Below are positions 51,701-60,333 of a stretch of 64,000 nt of DNA, piece by piece. Where the stretch lies: the NCBI GenBank assembly GCA_023443625.1, contig JAEZTQ010000079.1, positions 62,001-126,000 on the forward strand. Direction: 5' to 3'. Position 1 is the stretch's first letter; every line of letters begins with the position of its first letter. A model generated the notes under the pieces. That model was not told where the DNA came from. It ran no database searches and worked only from the letters and a program-made list of their open reading frames with translations. This stretch comes from Bacillota bacterium. GTDB lineage: Bacteria > Bacillota_A > Clostridia > Lachnospirales > Lachnospiraceae. The position numbers were made by a program, and so were the translations under genes.

Positions 51701-53598
51701 AAAGAATTCAAGTGATCAATGCTGATTTTGAATTTAACTGGTCAAAAATTAATAATTATGCTGTCAGAAAATCTCAGGGAGATGTTTTAGTATTTTTAAA
51801 TAATGATACTGTTATTATTACACCGGATTGGATTGAACGATTATGTGAATTAACATTGCGAGACGATGTTGGCATTGTGGGACCATTGCTTTTATATGAA
51901 GATAATACGATACAGCATGCTGGGGTTGTAGTAGGTATAGGAGGATGGGCAGATCATATTTATAAAGGTATGCCTCCGGTACACATGGGAACACCTTATG
52001 TGTCGCCAATGGTCAATCGAAATGTTTTGGGAGTAACAGGGGCTTGTATGTGTATTTCAAGAGATAAATTTGATAAGCTGGGTGGCTTTGATGAGGAATT
52101 TATTATCTGTGGAAGTGATATTGAACTTGGAATCCGGGCATACGAGGCGGGATATAATAATATATATAATGCTCATGTTAGACTATATCATCTAGAATCT
52201 AAGAGTAGAGATTCTTATATTCCTGAAATAGACTTTAAAAAGTCCTATGAATGTTATGGTCCATATCGAGAAGATGGAGATCCATACTTTAATGGTAATC
52301 TTGATATTAACAATGTACAACCAAGAGAAAGTGGGTTCCTGATGGATATAAATAAAATTAAAAGGCATTTGAGATATAATCGCTTTACAGCGCCCTTATA
52401 TAAAAAAGTTAGAGATATCATTTTGGATAATCCAGTAAACTATGATATCCCAGAAGTGTTAGAAATTGGATATCGTCAAGCGGATAGACAAAATGAAGAC
52501 TTACGACTAAACATTTTAGTACCTTCTGTTAATAAAGAGCATGTATTTGGTGGGATTTTAACCGCTTTAAAATTCCATGAGATGTTGGGAGATAAGTTGA
52601 AATGTGACACGCGTATTATTACTACAGATAGTTCCTATGATACAAAAAATGCAATTGATTTACCAGGCTATATGGTTTGTGAGCCGGATAAGGATTTAGC
52701 TCATAATAAGATATTGGTACCTTTTGGTGATCGTTATAATAAAACAATTCCAATTAGAAAGAAAGATGTTTTTATTGCTACGGGTTGGTGGACTGCCTAT
52801 AATATAGCTGAAATTATTAGATGGCAAAATAAAACCTTAAATGCGAATAATGCATTGATCTATTTTATACAGGATTATGAGCCTGGTTTTTATCCTTGGT
52901 CTTCACGTTATCTAATGGCGGATAGTACCTATAAATTGGACATCCCTACGATAGCTATATTCAATTCAAAATTGCTTAAGGAACATTTTAATAAGAATAA
53001 CTATAAGTTTAGCAAAGAGTATTACTTTGAACCTACATTAAATGAAACTTTATATAAGTATCTGATTGAGAATAAAGATAAGTATAAAAGAAAAAATAGG
53101 ATATTGATATACGGTAGACCATCGGTACAACGAAATGCGTTTGAATTAATTATTAATTCCTTGTTAAGATGGAGCATAGAGTTTGAAAAAGCTATCGAAT
53201 GGGAGATTATATCCTTGGGTGAAGCATTTAAAGATATTGAATTATCGAATAATGTTAAGGTGAAATCTTTAGGCAAAGTGACATTGGAAGAATATGCTCG
53301 TATTATGCTAGAGACGAAGGTGGGTATATCCTTAATGGTATCACCACATCCGAGCTATCCACCACTTGAGATGTCAACCTTTGGTATCAAAACGATAACG
53401 AATCACTATGAGCATAAGGATTTGGCTGAATTTAATGATAATATTATTTCCTTATCAGAATGTTCACAGAGAAATATTGTATCTAAATTAGTAGAATTGT
53501 GCAGTGATGAGAGGATTAAGTATGTGCCATCATTAATTGATAAAGGATATCTTTCGAGAAATGATTTTGAAAAAATTTGTGATGATTTGATAAGATAA
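48757..53598 (+). CDS. Giant methyltransferase - helical ruler - triple glycosyltransferase fusion
   Basis: 1613 residues. (1) SAM methyltransferase, 1-205: ILEIGANVQ, then VADATNL and NSYDIVIASDVYEHIPPH. (2) Beta module, about 300-415 (FSIYFDYGQGFTEEHKY, VKINIPENVLKVRIDP). (3) Long helical region, 425-585, with four near-identical heptads NEKEGLI at 501-528. (4) Amphipathic TSSFFWNLTKPFRVI, near 591-605. (5) GT2 domain, about 665-900 (ILVPIYNPECRFLEELI, LSDQDDLLHPNAL). (6) Second GT2, about 925-1170 (SIILPMKDKYKLTENCI, FLNNDTVI). (7) GT-B domain, about 1245-1610 (LNILVPSVNKEHVFGGIL, WWTAYNIAEII). Modules 1, 5 and 6 mirror WsaE and module 7 mirrors WsaF of the Geobacillus S-layer rhamnan system. 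It is the likely polymerase and terminator. Confidence 0.85.
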   Translation: MVIPFDQYQRYYTISQVVNNLKEQWNISSFKILEIGANVQKNLEKFIVDDEIYYSDIELPQELQEDPQCFVADATNLMGIQDNSYDIVIASDVYEHIPPHKREAFISEINRVARYSAIICFPFLSQHNIEAEKRTNNYFMTIAGVEYIWLKEHLDNTLPSKSELEEIIKLHKLNYCEFEHGDINHWELLMKTHMYTSIVQDLIDYREQMDNYYNTSVYPSDVSNHNYRSFYIMFKDARNKTFINKAINKLDLIKSERKEIDPILLNFNREIKEINEIKIRLMINESMGKKTGDDISSYLTENEFSIYFDYGQGFTEEHKYTAINNANLEINHNSVKINIPENVLKVRIDPCEGEKCILFNLTLLVNGTSIKIDRTNALTSDKYYIFNTTDPWIEVDVNKGLGVLEICAEMILLRNLNLSLAIDELYQSVNMLVEKIDSSTMIGVETDKIVENKLKILSYGIEKLIYDTKYYQEENKTLFKEINSKKDEYDKLKIECDRIINEKEGLINEKDDLINEKEGLINERESLINEILKLKIETDAFEYKLENLLLMNEKLKHELSENSNKLSKLDQDNVYLYNEVQKFKSMYISVTSSFFWNLTKPFRVIVNVIKRLLKKNRITYKICRGIIICRQHGIRYCFNRVFRHRKKQELVSTSVNENLPPINETIKFSILVPIYNPECRFLEELIDSILMQNYQNWELCLADGSTENKEHIQKLCKEYSKKDSRIKYVTLIENKGISGNTNECAKMATGDYFVLSDQDDLLHPNALYFNAMTIEETNAEVLYSDEDHITEDGKQHLNVFYKPDWSIDLLYNQMYICHLFVFKRSIFEQVGGFRSEYDGSQDYDLMLRFSEITNHICHIPRVLYSWRETSTSTASNADAKPYAHYAGREALADHLKRKHGDIAHAEFTNNLFVYEARFNLLKPDTKVSIILPMKDKYKLTENCIKSILSLSTYSNYEILIVNNKSEEKATYQWFECIQEVDQRIQVINADFEFNWSKINNYAVRKSQGDVLVFLNNDTVIITPDWIERLCELTLRDDVGIVGPLLLYEDNTIQHAGVVVGIGGWADHIYKGMPPVHMGTPYVSPMVNRNVLGVTGACMCISRDKFDKLGGFDEEFIICGSDIELGIRAYEAGYNNIYNAHVRLYHLESKSRDSYIPEIDFKKSYECYGPYREDGDPYFNGNLDINNVQPRESGFLMDINKIKRHLRYNRFTAPLYKKVRDIILDNPVNYDIPEVLEIGYRQADRQNEDLRLNILVPSVNKEHVFGGILTALKFHEMLGDKLKCDTRIITTDSSYDTKNAIDLPGYMVCEPDKDLAHNKILVPFGDRYNKTIPIRKKDVFIATGWWTAYNIAEIIRWQNKTLNANNALIYFIQDYEPGFYPWSSRYLMADSTYKLDIPTIAIFNSKLLKEHFNKNNYKFSKEYYFEPTLNETLYKYLIENKDKYKRKNRILIYGRPSVQRNAFELIINSLLRWSIEFEKAIEWEIISLGEAFKDIELSNNVKVKSLGKVTLEEYARIMLETKVGISLMVSPHPSYPPLEMSTFGIKTITNHYEHKDLAEFNDNIISLSECSQRNIVSKLVELCSDERIKYVPSLIDKGYLSRNDFEKICDDLIR
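50257..50340 (+). repeat. Four 21-bp in-frame tandem repeats
   Basis: Units of 21 bases start at 50257, 50278, 50299 and 50320. Units 1 and 3 are identical (AATGAAAAAGAAGGCCTAAT plus A); units 2 and 4 differ at a few bases. Each encodes one NEKEGLI-type heptad, so copy-number change keeps the frame and changes only the length of the helix. Confidence 0.9.
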
Positions 53599-53666
53599 CT
53601 TTATAAAGTTTTGTAAAATAATGAAATGAAAAATATTAAAAATATAGATATTGAGAAGGAGATAGT

Positions 53667-54419
53667 ATGAGTGATCAAAAATTATTTATAGTGATTCCTG
53701 CTTACAATGAGGAAGAGAATATTAAGAGTGTTATTGAGGATTGGTATCCTGTTGTCGAAAAGAATAATGCAGATGGAACTTCTAGATTATTAATAATTGA
53801 CGACGGTAGTAAGGATAGCACATATTCAATGTTGAAAGAGTATGCAAAAACAAGGCCTTTACTTTTGCCATTGACTAAGAAAAATGGTGGTCATGGCGCC
53901 ACTGTTCTTTATGGATATCACTATGCATTAACCCAAGGGGCAGATTATGTATTTCAGACAGATTCGGATGGACAAACTTTACCCTCAGAATTTGAACAGT
54001 TTTGGGAATTACGAGATCAATATGATATGGTAATTGGACATAGAAATAAGAGAGAGGATGGTATATCTCGTCTTATTGTCACAAAAATTCTGAGAGCAGT
54101 AGTAGGTCTATGCTTTAGGGTTCGTGTAATAGATGCGAATACCCCATTTAGATTAATGAAAGCGGAGGGGTTAAGGTATAATATCCAGTATGTTCCAAGT
54201 GATTTTAATTTATCAAATGTGATTCTATCAGTAATTTATGCGAAGAGAAAGCAAAGAGTAAAGTACATACCTATTACATTTAGACCTCGTCAAGGTGGAG
54301 TAAACTCTATTAATTTAAAAAAAATCTCAAAAATTGGGGTTAAAGCATTTAATGATTTTAGAACAATTAATAAAGCATTAAAACAATTAAAAAATGATAA
54401 AAGTGGTGAAACCATATGA
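53667..54419 (+). CDS. GT2 polyprenyl-phosphate glycosyltransferase (DPM1/GtrB-like)
   Basis: 250 residues of the dolichol-phosphate-mannose synthase type, without C-terminal helices. FIVIPAYNEEENIKSVI, IIDDGSKDST, KKNGGHGATVLYGYHYAL and QTDSDGQT are diagnostic. It should charge undecaprenyl phosphate with a single sugar on the cytoplasmic side. The stop overlaps the GtrA-like gene, its expected partner. Confidence 0.92.
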   Translation: MSDQKLFIVIPAYNEEENIKSVIEDWYPVVEKNNADGTSRLLIIDDGSKDSTYSMLKEYAKTRPLLLPLTKKNGGHGATVLYGYHYALTQGADYVFQTDSDGQTLPSEFEQFWELRDQYDMVIGHRNKREDGISRLIVTKILRAVVGLCFRVRVIDANTPFRLMKAEGLRYNIQYVPSDFNLSNVILSVIYAKRKQRVKYIPITFRPRQGGVNSINLKKISKIGVKAFNDFRTINKALKQLKNDKSGETI

Positions 54420-54838
54420 AAGAATTAATAAATAAATATAAAGGTATTCTCAGTTATTTGTTTTTTGGAGGATGCACAACCTTAGTTAATATTGTCGTAT
54501 ATGCTTTTGGGACAAGGATATTATTCTATAATACAGTTGTTGCTACTGTGGTAGCATGGACGGCTGCAGTTGTTTTTGCATATTTAACCAACAGAAAATG
54601 GGTTTTTGGGAGTGAGGCACGTGGCTCTAAAGCAGTGTTTAAAGAAATTGTGTCGTTTTTGGTATGTAGATTAATAACTGGTGCTTTAGATGTTATAATG
54701 ATGTATATTTTTGTAGATATATTGAATGTACCAGATATAATAATGAAAGTAGTATCAAATGTAATAGTTATTGTTGTGAATTATGTTGCTAGCAAAATGA
54801 TAATTTTTAAAGGTAGTAGGGGTGAAGATTATGAGTAA
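54416..54838 (+). CDS. GtrA-like membrane protein
   Basis: 140 residues with four membrane helices (ILSYLFFGGCTTLVNIVVYAF, then TVVAWTAAVVFAYLTNRKWVF with the conserved NRKWVF, and two more). GtrA proteins are thought to flip polyprenyl-phosphate sugars across the membrane. Overlap with the GT2 gene upstream and the mutase gene downstream indicates one functional unit. Confidence 0.92.
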   Translation: MKELINKYKGILSYLFFGGCTTLVNIVVYAFGTRILFYNTVVATVVAWTAAVVFAYLTNRKWVFGSEARGSKAVFKEIVSFLVCRLITGALDVIMMYIFVDILNVPDIIMKVVSNVIVIVVNYVASKMIIFKGSRGEDYE

Positions 54839-55934
54839 ATATGATTACTTGGTAGTAGGAGCAGGCCTATATGGCGCTGTCTTTGCATGTGAAGCACAAA
54901 AAAAGGGGAAATCTGTCCTTGTAATTGACAGGCGATCAAATATTGGTGGCAATATTTATACAAAAATGATAGAGGATATAAACGTACATATATATGGCGC
55001 ACATATCTTTCATACTAATAACAAAATGGTATGGGAATATGTTAATCAATTTGCTGAGTTTAACAGATTTACAAATGCACCAATAGCTAAATATCATGGC
55101 GAAATATATTCGTTACCATTCAATATGTATACCTTTAATAAGATGTGGGGTGTTATATCTCCAGAAGAAGCAGCAGCAAAGATTGAAGAGCAAAAGGTAG
55201 CTGCAGGAATTGTTGAACCAAGGAATCTGGAAGAACAGGCAATTAGTCTTGTGGGAACGGATATATATGAAAAGCTTATAAAAGGATATACAGAAAAGCA
55301 ATGGGGAAGGCCTTGTAATCAATTACCTGCATTTATAATAAAACGATTACCTGTACGTCTTACTTATGATAATAATTATTTCAATGCATTATACCAAGGA
55401 ATTCCCATTGGTGGTTATACACAGATGGTAGCCAATATGTTAAAGTATGTCGAGGTTCATCTTAATATTGATTATTTAGAACATAAAGAGGATTTAAACA
55501 AAATAGCTGATAAGATTATATATACAGGAGCCATAGATGCGTACTTTGATTATAAACTAGGAGCTTTGGAATATCGATCCGTTCGTTTTGAGACAGAGGT
55601 TTTAGACATACCTAGTTTTCAAGGAAATGCAGCTGTAAATTACACAGATACTGAAACGCCATGGACTCGCATTATTGAACACAAGTTCTTTGAGTTTGGA
55701 ACACAACCCAAAACAGTGATTAGTCGTGAGTATAGTTCTGAATGGAGAGTAGGAGATGAACCATATTATCCTGTGAATGACATGAAAAATGGAAAATTGT
55801 ATGAGCAATATAAGTTCCTTGCCAATAAGGAAGAGAAAGTTATCTTTGGTGGACGTTTAGGAGAATATAAATATTATGATATGGATATGGTTATTGCTTC
55901 ATCATTGGATTTGTGTGAGAGAGAGCTAACATAA
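54831..55934 (+). CDS. glf: UDP-galactopyranose mutase
   Basis: Flavoenzyme that converts UDP-galactopyranose to UDP-galactofuranose, 367 residues. VVGAGLYGAVFACEA binds FAD, RSNIGGNIYT is conserved, and IYGAHIFHTNN and GYTEKQWGRPCNQLP are active-site motifs. ATG 54831 follows AGGGGTGAAGATT; an in-frame GTG at 54822 is less likely. Its presence means that the glycan or its branches probably contain galactofuranose. Confidence 0.95.
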   Translation: MSKYDYLVVGAGLYGAVFACEAQKKGKSVLVIDRRSNIGGNIYTKMIEDINVHIYGAHIFHTNNKMVWEYVNQFAEFNRFTNAPIAKYHGEIYSLPFNMYTFNKMWGVISPEEAAAKIEEQKVAAGIVEPRNLEEQAISLVGTDIYEKLIKGYTEKQWGRPCNQLPAFIIKRLPVRLTYDNNYFNALYQGIPIGGYTQMVANMLKYVEVHLNIDYLEHKEDLNKIADKIIYTGAIDAYFDYKLGALEYRSVRFETEVLDIPSFQGNAAVNYTDTETPWTRIIEHKFFEFGTQPKTVISREYSSEWRVGDEPYYPVNDMKNGKLYEQYKFLANKEEKVIFGGRLGEYKYYDMDMVIASSLDLCERELT

Positions 55935-55995
55935 TTTTTTAAGTTAAATACTAATAAAGTTTAAATTAAACTTAAATTTACGGTAGGAGAAAAGA

Positions 55996-58164
55996 ATGAA
56001 AAACAAAATAATTTTAAGGGGTATTATTGGATTGGTATTCTTACTTGGACTACTGCTAGCGGGCTTCTTGGGTTCAAAAAAGCTTACATATTTAGAATAT
56101 GATATTCTGAACGATATAAGTGAAAATGCAATTGGACTTGTAGATTCAAATAGTAATATAGTCCAAGAATTTTATATGCCATATGAGCTGTTGCATGGGG
56201 TAGCAGTAAAAATTGGTACTTATGGTAGAGATAATAATTCTATTTGGCAAGTGAGAGTTGAAGAAGCTGACTCAGGTGAATGTATTTTAGAAGAGGAGTT
56301 TAATGCAAGTTTAATTCCAGATAACACTTACTATGAAGTAAAAACTAAGAGCACCATTAAAGTAAATAAAGGTGCTTTGTATAAAATTCATATAAAACCA
56401 ATAGAAGTAAATGAAGATTCTGTTATAGCTTTTTGGGCGTCCAATCAGTCTTTAATTGATAACGCAAACATGTATGTAAATGATATACCTTCTGAGGGTG
56501 ATTTGAATCTTTCAGTATATGGAGGTGATACTGATAGGTGGTGGGTTGGTTTCTATATACTATTGGTTTTATTCATAATTATATTACTGTCACGTTTGTT
56601 GTATTTACATAATAAAAAAACTCCTGTATTGCAAGACAAAGTATTTAAAACATTATTAGTTATGATGAGTGTATTTCTCCTCTTATGTACATATTCAATC
56701 GTAGGAACCTTTACAGATGAAAATGATAATATTAGGAGTGGTATGATAATCGCAAAAGGCGGCGTGTTGTATAAAGACTACATCACTCAACATACGCCGG
56801 TAGTTAATTATCTTTGTGCAGTTTTTACACTACTAGGTGCAAAATCGGTTGTGCAATTTAGATTATTATATTATGTATTTTTATCAATAATATGGGGATT
56901 GATATATAGAAGATATTCTAAGAGATATAGTGATGTGAAAATGATGGCATTACCTATATCAATTATAGTTTTTACATGTGTTCTCTTTGCACAAGGCTAT
57001 CAAATTCTTGCTGACAATATCCAAGGTCTCTGTATGATAGTACTATTGTTGGAGTATTTAGAGTATAGAGAGGAGAAGACCATTGATTGGATACGTTCCA
57101 TAATAGTATCAATCTGTGTATGGGGAAGCTTTGGTTCAGCATTTGTTAGTGTCTATGGATTAGCAGTTATAATTACTTTTGTGTTATTCTTTGAGATAAA
57201 GGAATGGAAGAAGATTGGGTTAAAACCTGTTAAAATATGGAGTAGGTATTATAAATTGTTGTTGTCAACTTTTACTCCTTTAATATGTGCATTTGTATAT
57301 TTTGGATTTAATCATAGTCTTAAACAAGTGTTCCAGCTGACGTATCAGTTTAATCGAGAAGTATATTCAAGATATACGGCTGGTTTTGGAGACAATATAA
57401 TTCAACCAATGATAAATGGAATTCGTTCGTTTTTCATCACCATAGGGGATGGGATTAACACTATTATTACAGCTAGAGCAACCAGTAATAGTATTTTAAG
57501 CTTGCTTATATTAATTCTTGTAATATGTATTTTGACTAACCTATATCGTAAAAAACAATTTGATTTGGTCTTACTTTTGTTTTTGTACTTGTGTTTTAAT
57601 GGGACAAGGGATTTCATAGGTTTTCATTCGTTAGCAGTATGGAACGTTGCTATTTTTATAGTGGTCATATATTTCAATGATCTTTGTGATAACTTTTCAG
57701 GAAAGAAAATTATAATAGTAATATGTGCTATTGCGTATATATTGAGTATATATGTAAACAATGTTGCTAATAATATATCATATAAGATACAGCCTGTTTC
57801 AATGATTGATTATGAGGTTGTAGATAATACGGATGACTATGAGAAGATATTCATCGACACATATATAAATGATTCCATATATTTGCTATATAAAAATCGA
57901 TATCCTGTAAATCGGCTTACGTATTTTCTACCTTGGTATTTAGATTGGTATGAACAGGATACTATAGATGATTTGTTGGAGACTATGCCAAGAGTAGCAA
58001 TCTATTTTCCTGAAGCAACTGTATGGGATGTTCATACTAATTTCTCTAATGCTTTTTTAATGGAAATCAGCAAGTATTACACCCGATTATCGTATAATTA
58101 TGAGGATGGATGGAAATATTTCTTCTGGTTACGTAATGATATCATAGTAGAGGATATTTCATAA
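55996..58164 (+). CDS. GT-C membrane glycosyltransferase with ectodomain
   Basis: 722 residues. A first helix (7-27) and a beta-rich ectodomain of about 150 residues (to about 183) precede ten or more membrane helices. GTFTDENDNIRSG contains the acidic pair placed in the first outer loop of GT-C enzymes, followed by YITQHTPVVNYL. Such enzymes take sugar from a polyprenyl phosphate and attach it outside the membrane. With the GT2 and GtrA-like genes it completes a three-part decoration system. The TAA at 58162-58164 is followed in the same frame by more protein-like sequence, see below. Confidence 0.85.
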   Translation: MKNKIILRGIIGLVFLLGLLLAGFLGSKKLTYLEYDILNDISENAIGLVDSNSNIVQEFYMPYELLHGVAVKIGTYGRDNNSIWQVRVEEADSGECILEEEFNASLIPDNTYYEVKTKSTIKVNKGALYKIHIKPIEVNEDSVIAFWASNQSLIDNANMYVNDIPSEGDLNLSVYGGDTDRWWVGFYILLVLFIIILLSRLLYLHNKKTPVLQDKVFKTLLVMMSVFLLLCTYSIVGTFTDENDNIRSGMIIAKGGVLYKDYITQHTPVVNYLCAVFTLLGAKSVVQFRLLYYVFLSIIWGLIYRRYSKRYSDVKMMALPISIIVFTCVLFAQGYQILADNIQGLCMIVLLLEYLEYREEKTIDWIRSIIVSICVWGSFGSAFVSVYGLAVIITFVLFFEIKEWKKIGLKPVKIWSRYYKLLLSTFTPLICAFVYFGFNHSLKQVFQLTYQFNREVYSRYTAGFGDNIIQPMINGIRSFFITIGDGINTIITARATSNSILSLLILILVICILTNLYRKKQFDLVLLLFLYLCFNGTRDFIGFHSLAVWNVAIFIVVIYFNDLCDNFSGKKIIIVICAIAYILSIYVNNVANNISYKIQPVSMIDYEVVDNTDDYEKIFIDTYINDSIYLLYKNRYPVNRLTYFLPWYLDWYEQDTIDDLLETMPRVAIYFPEATVWDVHTNFSNAFLMEISKYYTRLSYNYEDGWKYFFWLRNDIIVEDIS

Positions 58165-58176
58165 TTATTTTACTCG

Positions 58177-58332
58177 ATGGGACAACTATTTAAATCCTTT
58201 AAACGGACTAATTTCCAGCTTATTTATCAACTTTTACAGACCAATTATTCATCAAAGTTTATGCTAAAAAATGCAATTAGTGGATATTTAATGCTGTTTA
58301 TAGGATACTTATATATTTGGAAGTTGCGTTAG
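58177..58332 (+). pseudogene. Short same-frame reading frame after the GT-C stop
   Basis: ATG 58177 opens 51 codons: MGQLFKSFKRTNFQLIYQ at the start, and a C-terminal hydrophobic helix (AISGYLMLFIGYLYIWKL). There is no ribosome binding site. It is in the same frame as the GT-C gene, four codons after its TAA. It may be the remnant of a longer gene, a stop-split C-terminus, or chance. I do not recognise the family. Confidence 0.35.
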
Positions 58333-58416
58333 TTAACATAATTAATCCTTCCTTGTGAGATACCAAAAATTATGATAAGATAAAGGCTACAAATATACAT
58401 TGGACAAGGTGATTTG

Positions 58417-60276
58417 GTGAAAACATATATAGTAGATAAGAAATTATACGTTAGAAGGCTATTTCTCATAATTTTAGATGTTATGTTAATTAATGTAGCA
58501 TCTTTTTTCGCATTGTTTTTTCGATATGATTTTAGAGTCAGTACCATTCCTACGTATTTTATTGATGCCGTATTTTCATATACTTTGGTCAATACAATAG
58601 TCACTATCATATTATTTTCCCTCTTCAGACTTTACAACAGCTTGTGGAAATATGCTGGTATTGATGAATTAATGAATATAATATTTTCCTGTGTTATTTC
58701 AGGCCTATTGCAATTAGTAGGTATGTACTTTGTTTTACATATCCATGTGCCGAGAAGTTATTACCCTCTAAGCACCCTGTTTACTATGGTATTTATTACT
58801 TTTAGTAGGTTTATGTATCGTTATGCTAGAAGAGCTACCAGACGCAATTTAGGACATGCTCCAAGTAGAATTATGATTATTGGAGCGGGAGAAGCGGGAA
58901 GTTCTATTATCAGAGAGATTGCTGTCAGCAAGTTTGTCAATGGTATTGTTTTAAGTGTGATTGATGATAATAAAGACAAATGGGGGAGCTATATTCACGG
59001 CATAAAAGTGGCTGGTGATAGATCAAAGATTGTAGAAGAAGCCATTAAGCATGAGATTACAGACATTATTATAGCCATTCCCTCAGCGTCCAGAAGGGAC
59101 ATCAAAGATATTCTTGAGATATGTAAAGAGACTAATTGCAACCTTAAGATTTTACCTGGAATGTACCAATTGATCAATGAAGAGGTCAGTGTTACAAGAT
59201 TAAGAAATGTTGAGATTGAGGACTTATTAGGTCGAGAGCCTGTTAAGATTGATACTGATACAATAATTGAGTATATCAAAGGACAAACTATCATGGTTAC
59301 AGGCGGTGGTGGTTCTATTGGTAGCGAGCTGTGTAGACAGATTGCCATGCATGATCCAAAGCAGCTTATTATCGTAGATATTTATGAGAATAATGCTTAT
59401 TTTATTCAGCAAGAATTATTAAATGAATTTCCTGAGCTTAATCTAGTCGTTTTGATAGCATCAGTTCGTAACACGCAGCGTATTGATTGGATTATGCAAA
59501 AATATAGGCCAAATATTATTTATCATGCCGCAGCCCATAAGCATGTACCTTTGATGGAAGATAGTCCATCGGAGGCAATAAAGAATAATGTGGGTGGAAC
59601 ATATAAGTTGGCACAAGCAGCAGATCAGTATGGGGTTCATAAATTTATACTGATTTCATCGGATAAGGCTGTTAATCCAACGAATATTATGGGGGCTTCC
59701 AAAAGGATTTGTGAGATGTTAATTCAAGCTTGGAATAGACGTTCTAAGACAGAATTTGTTGCTGTTAGATTTGGTAATGTCCTTGGAAGTAATGGAAGCG
59801 TAATACCACTGTTTAAAGAACAAATACTTAGGGGTGGGCCTGTTACGGTAACCCATCCTGAGATTATCAGGTATTTTATGACCATATCAGAAGCAGTATC
59901 CTTAGTCATGCAAGCAGGGGCCTATGCTAAGGGTGGTGAGATTTTTATTTTGGATATGGGTGAACCTATTAAGATTGTAGAACTAGCTGAGAATCTTATT
60001 AAATTATCAGGTTATGAGCCGGGCAAAGATATAGCAATCAAATTTACTGGTTTACGTCCTGGTGAAAAGTTATATGAAGAAATTCTTATGAACGAAGAAG
60101 GGCTGCAGAATACGGATAATAAGCTAATACATATAGGTAAACCATTAGAGTTTGATGAGGAAGAATTTATTAAAGAGGTAGCCTTACTGGACAAGGCTGC
60201 CAAGGATGAGGTTGAGGATATTAGACATCTGGTAAAAAGACTGGTTCCTACATACCAATATAATGAAGTTGGGTAA
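58417..60276 (+). CDS. CapD/PglF-type UDP-sugar 4,6-dehydratase
   Basis: About 619 residues. Four N-terminal membrane helices, a first Rossmann region (IMIIGAGEAGSSIIREIA), then the catalytic SDR domain: VTGGGGSIGSELC, YHAAAHKHVPLMED, SSDKAVNPTNIMGASK, with Met in place of the usual Tyr (MxxxK), as in PglF and WbpM. FGNVLGSNGSVIPLFKEQI and GLRPGEKLYEE follow. It should convert UDP-GlcNAc to a 4-keto-6-deoxy sugar for the primer or repeat. GTG 58417 follows AAGGTGAT; TTG 58414 is also possible. Confidence 0.93.
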   Translation: MKTYIVDKKLYVRRLFLIILDVMLINVASFFALFFRYDFRVSTIPTYFIDAVFSYTLVNTIVTIILFSLFRLYNSLWKYAGIDELMNIIFSCVISGLLQLVGMYFVLHIHVPRSYYPLSTLFTMVFITFSRFMYRYARRATRRNLGHAPSRIMIIGAGEAGSSIIREIAVSKFVNGIVLSVIDDNKDKWGSYIHGIKVAGDRSKIVEEAIKHEITDIIIAIPSASRRDIKDILEICKETNCNLKILPGMYQLINEEVSVTRLRNVEIEDLLGREPVKIDTDTIIEYIKGQTIMVTGGGGSIGSELCRQIAMHDPKQLIIVDIYENNAYFIQQELLNEFPELNLVVLIASVRNTQRIDWIMQKYRPNIIYHAAAHKHVPLMEDSPSEAIKNNVGGTYKLAQAADQYGVHKFILISSDKAVNPTNIMGASKRICEMLIQAWNRRSKTEFVAVRFGNVLGSNGSVIPLFKEQILRGGPVTVTHPEIIRYFMTISEAVSLVMQAGAYAKGGEIFILDMGEPIKIVELAENLIKLSGYEPGKDIAIKFTGLRPGEKLYEEILMNEEGLQNTDNKLIHIGKPLEFDEEEFIKEVALLDKAAKDEVEDIRHLVKRLVPTYQYNEVG

Positions 60277-60333
60277 TATGTAAAATTAATATACTAATTG
60301 GAAGCGCATAATACATTATTAGGGGGTAAAGTT

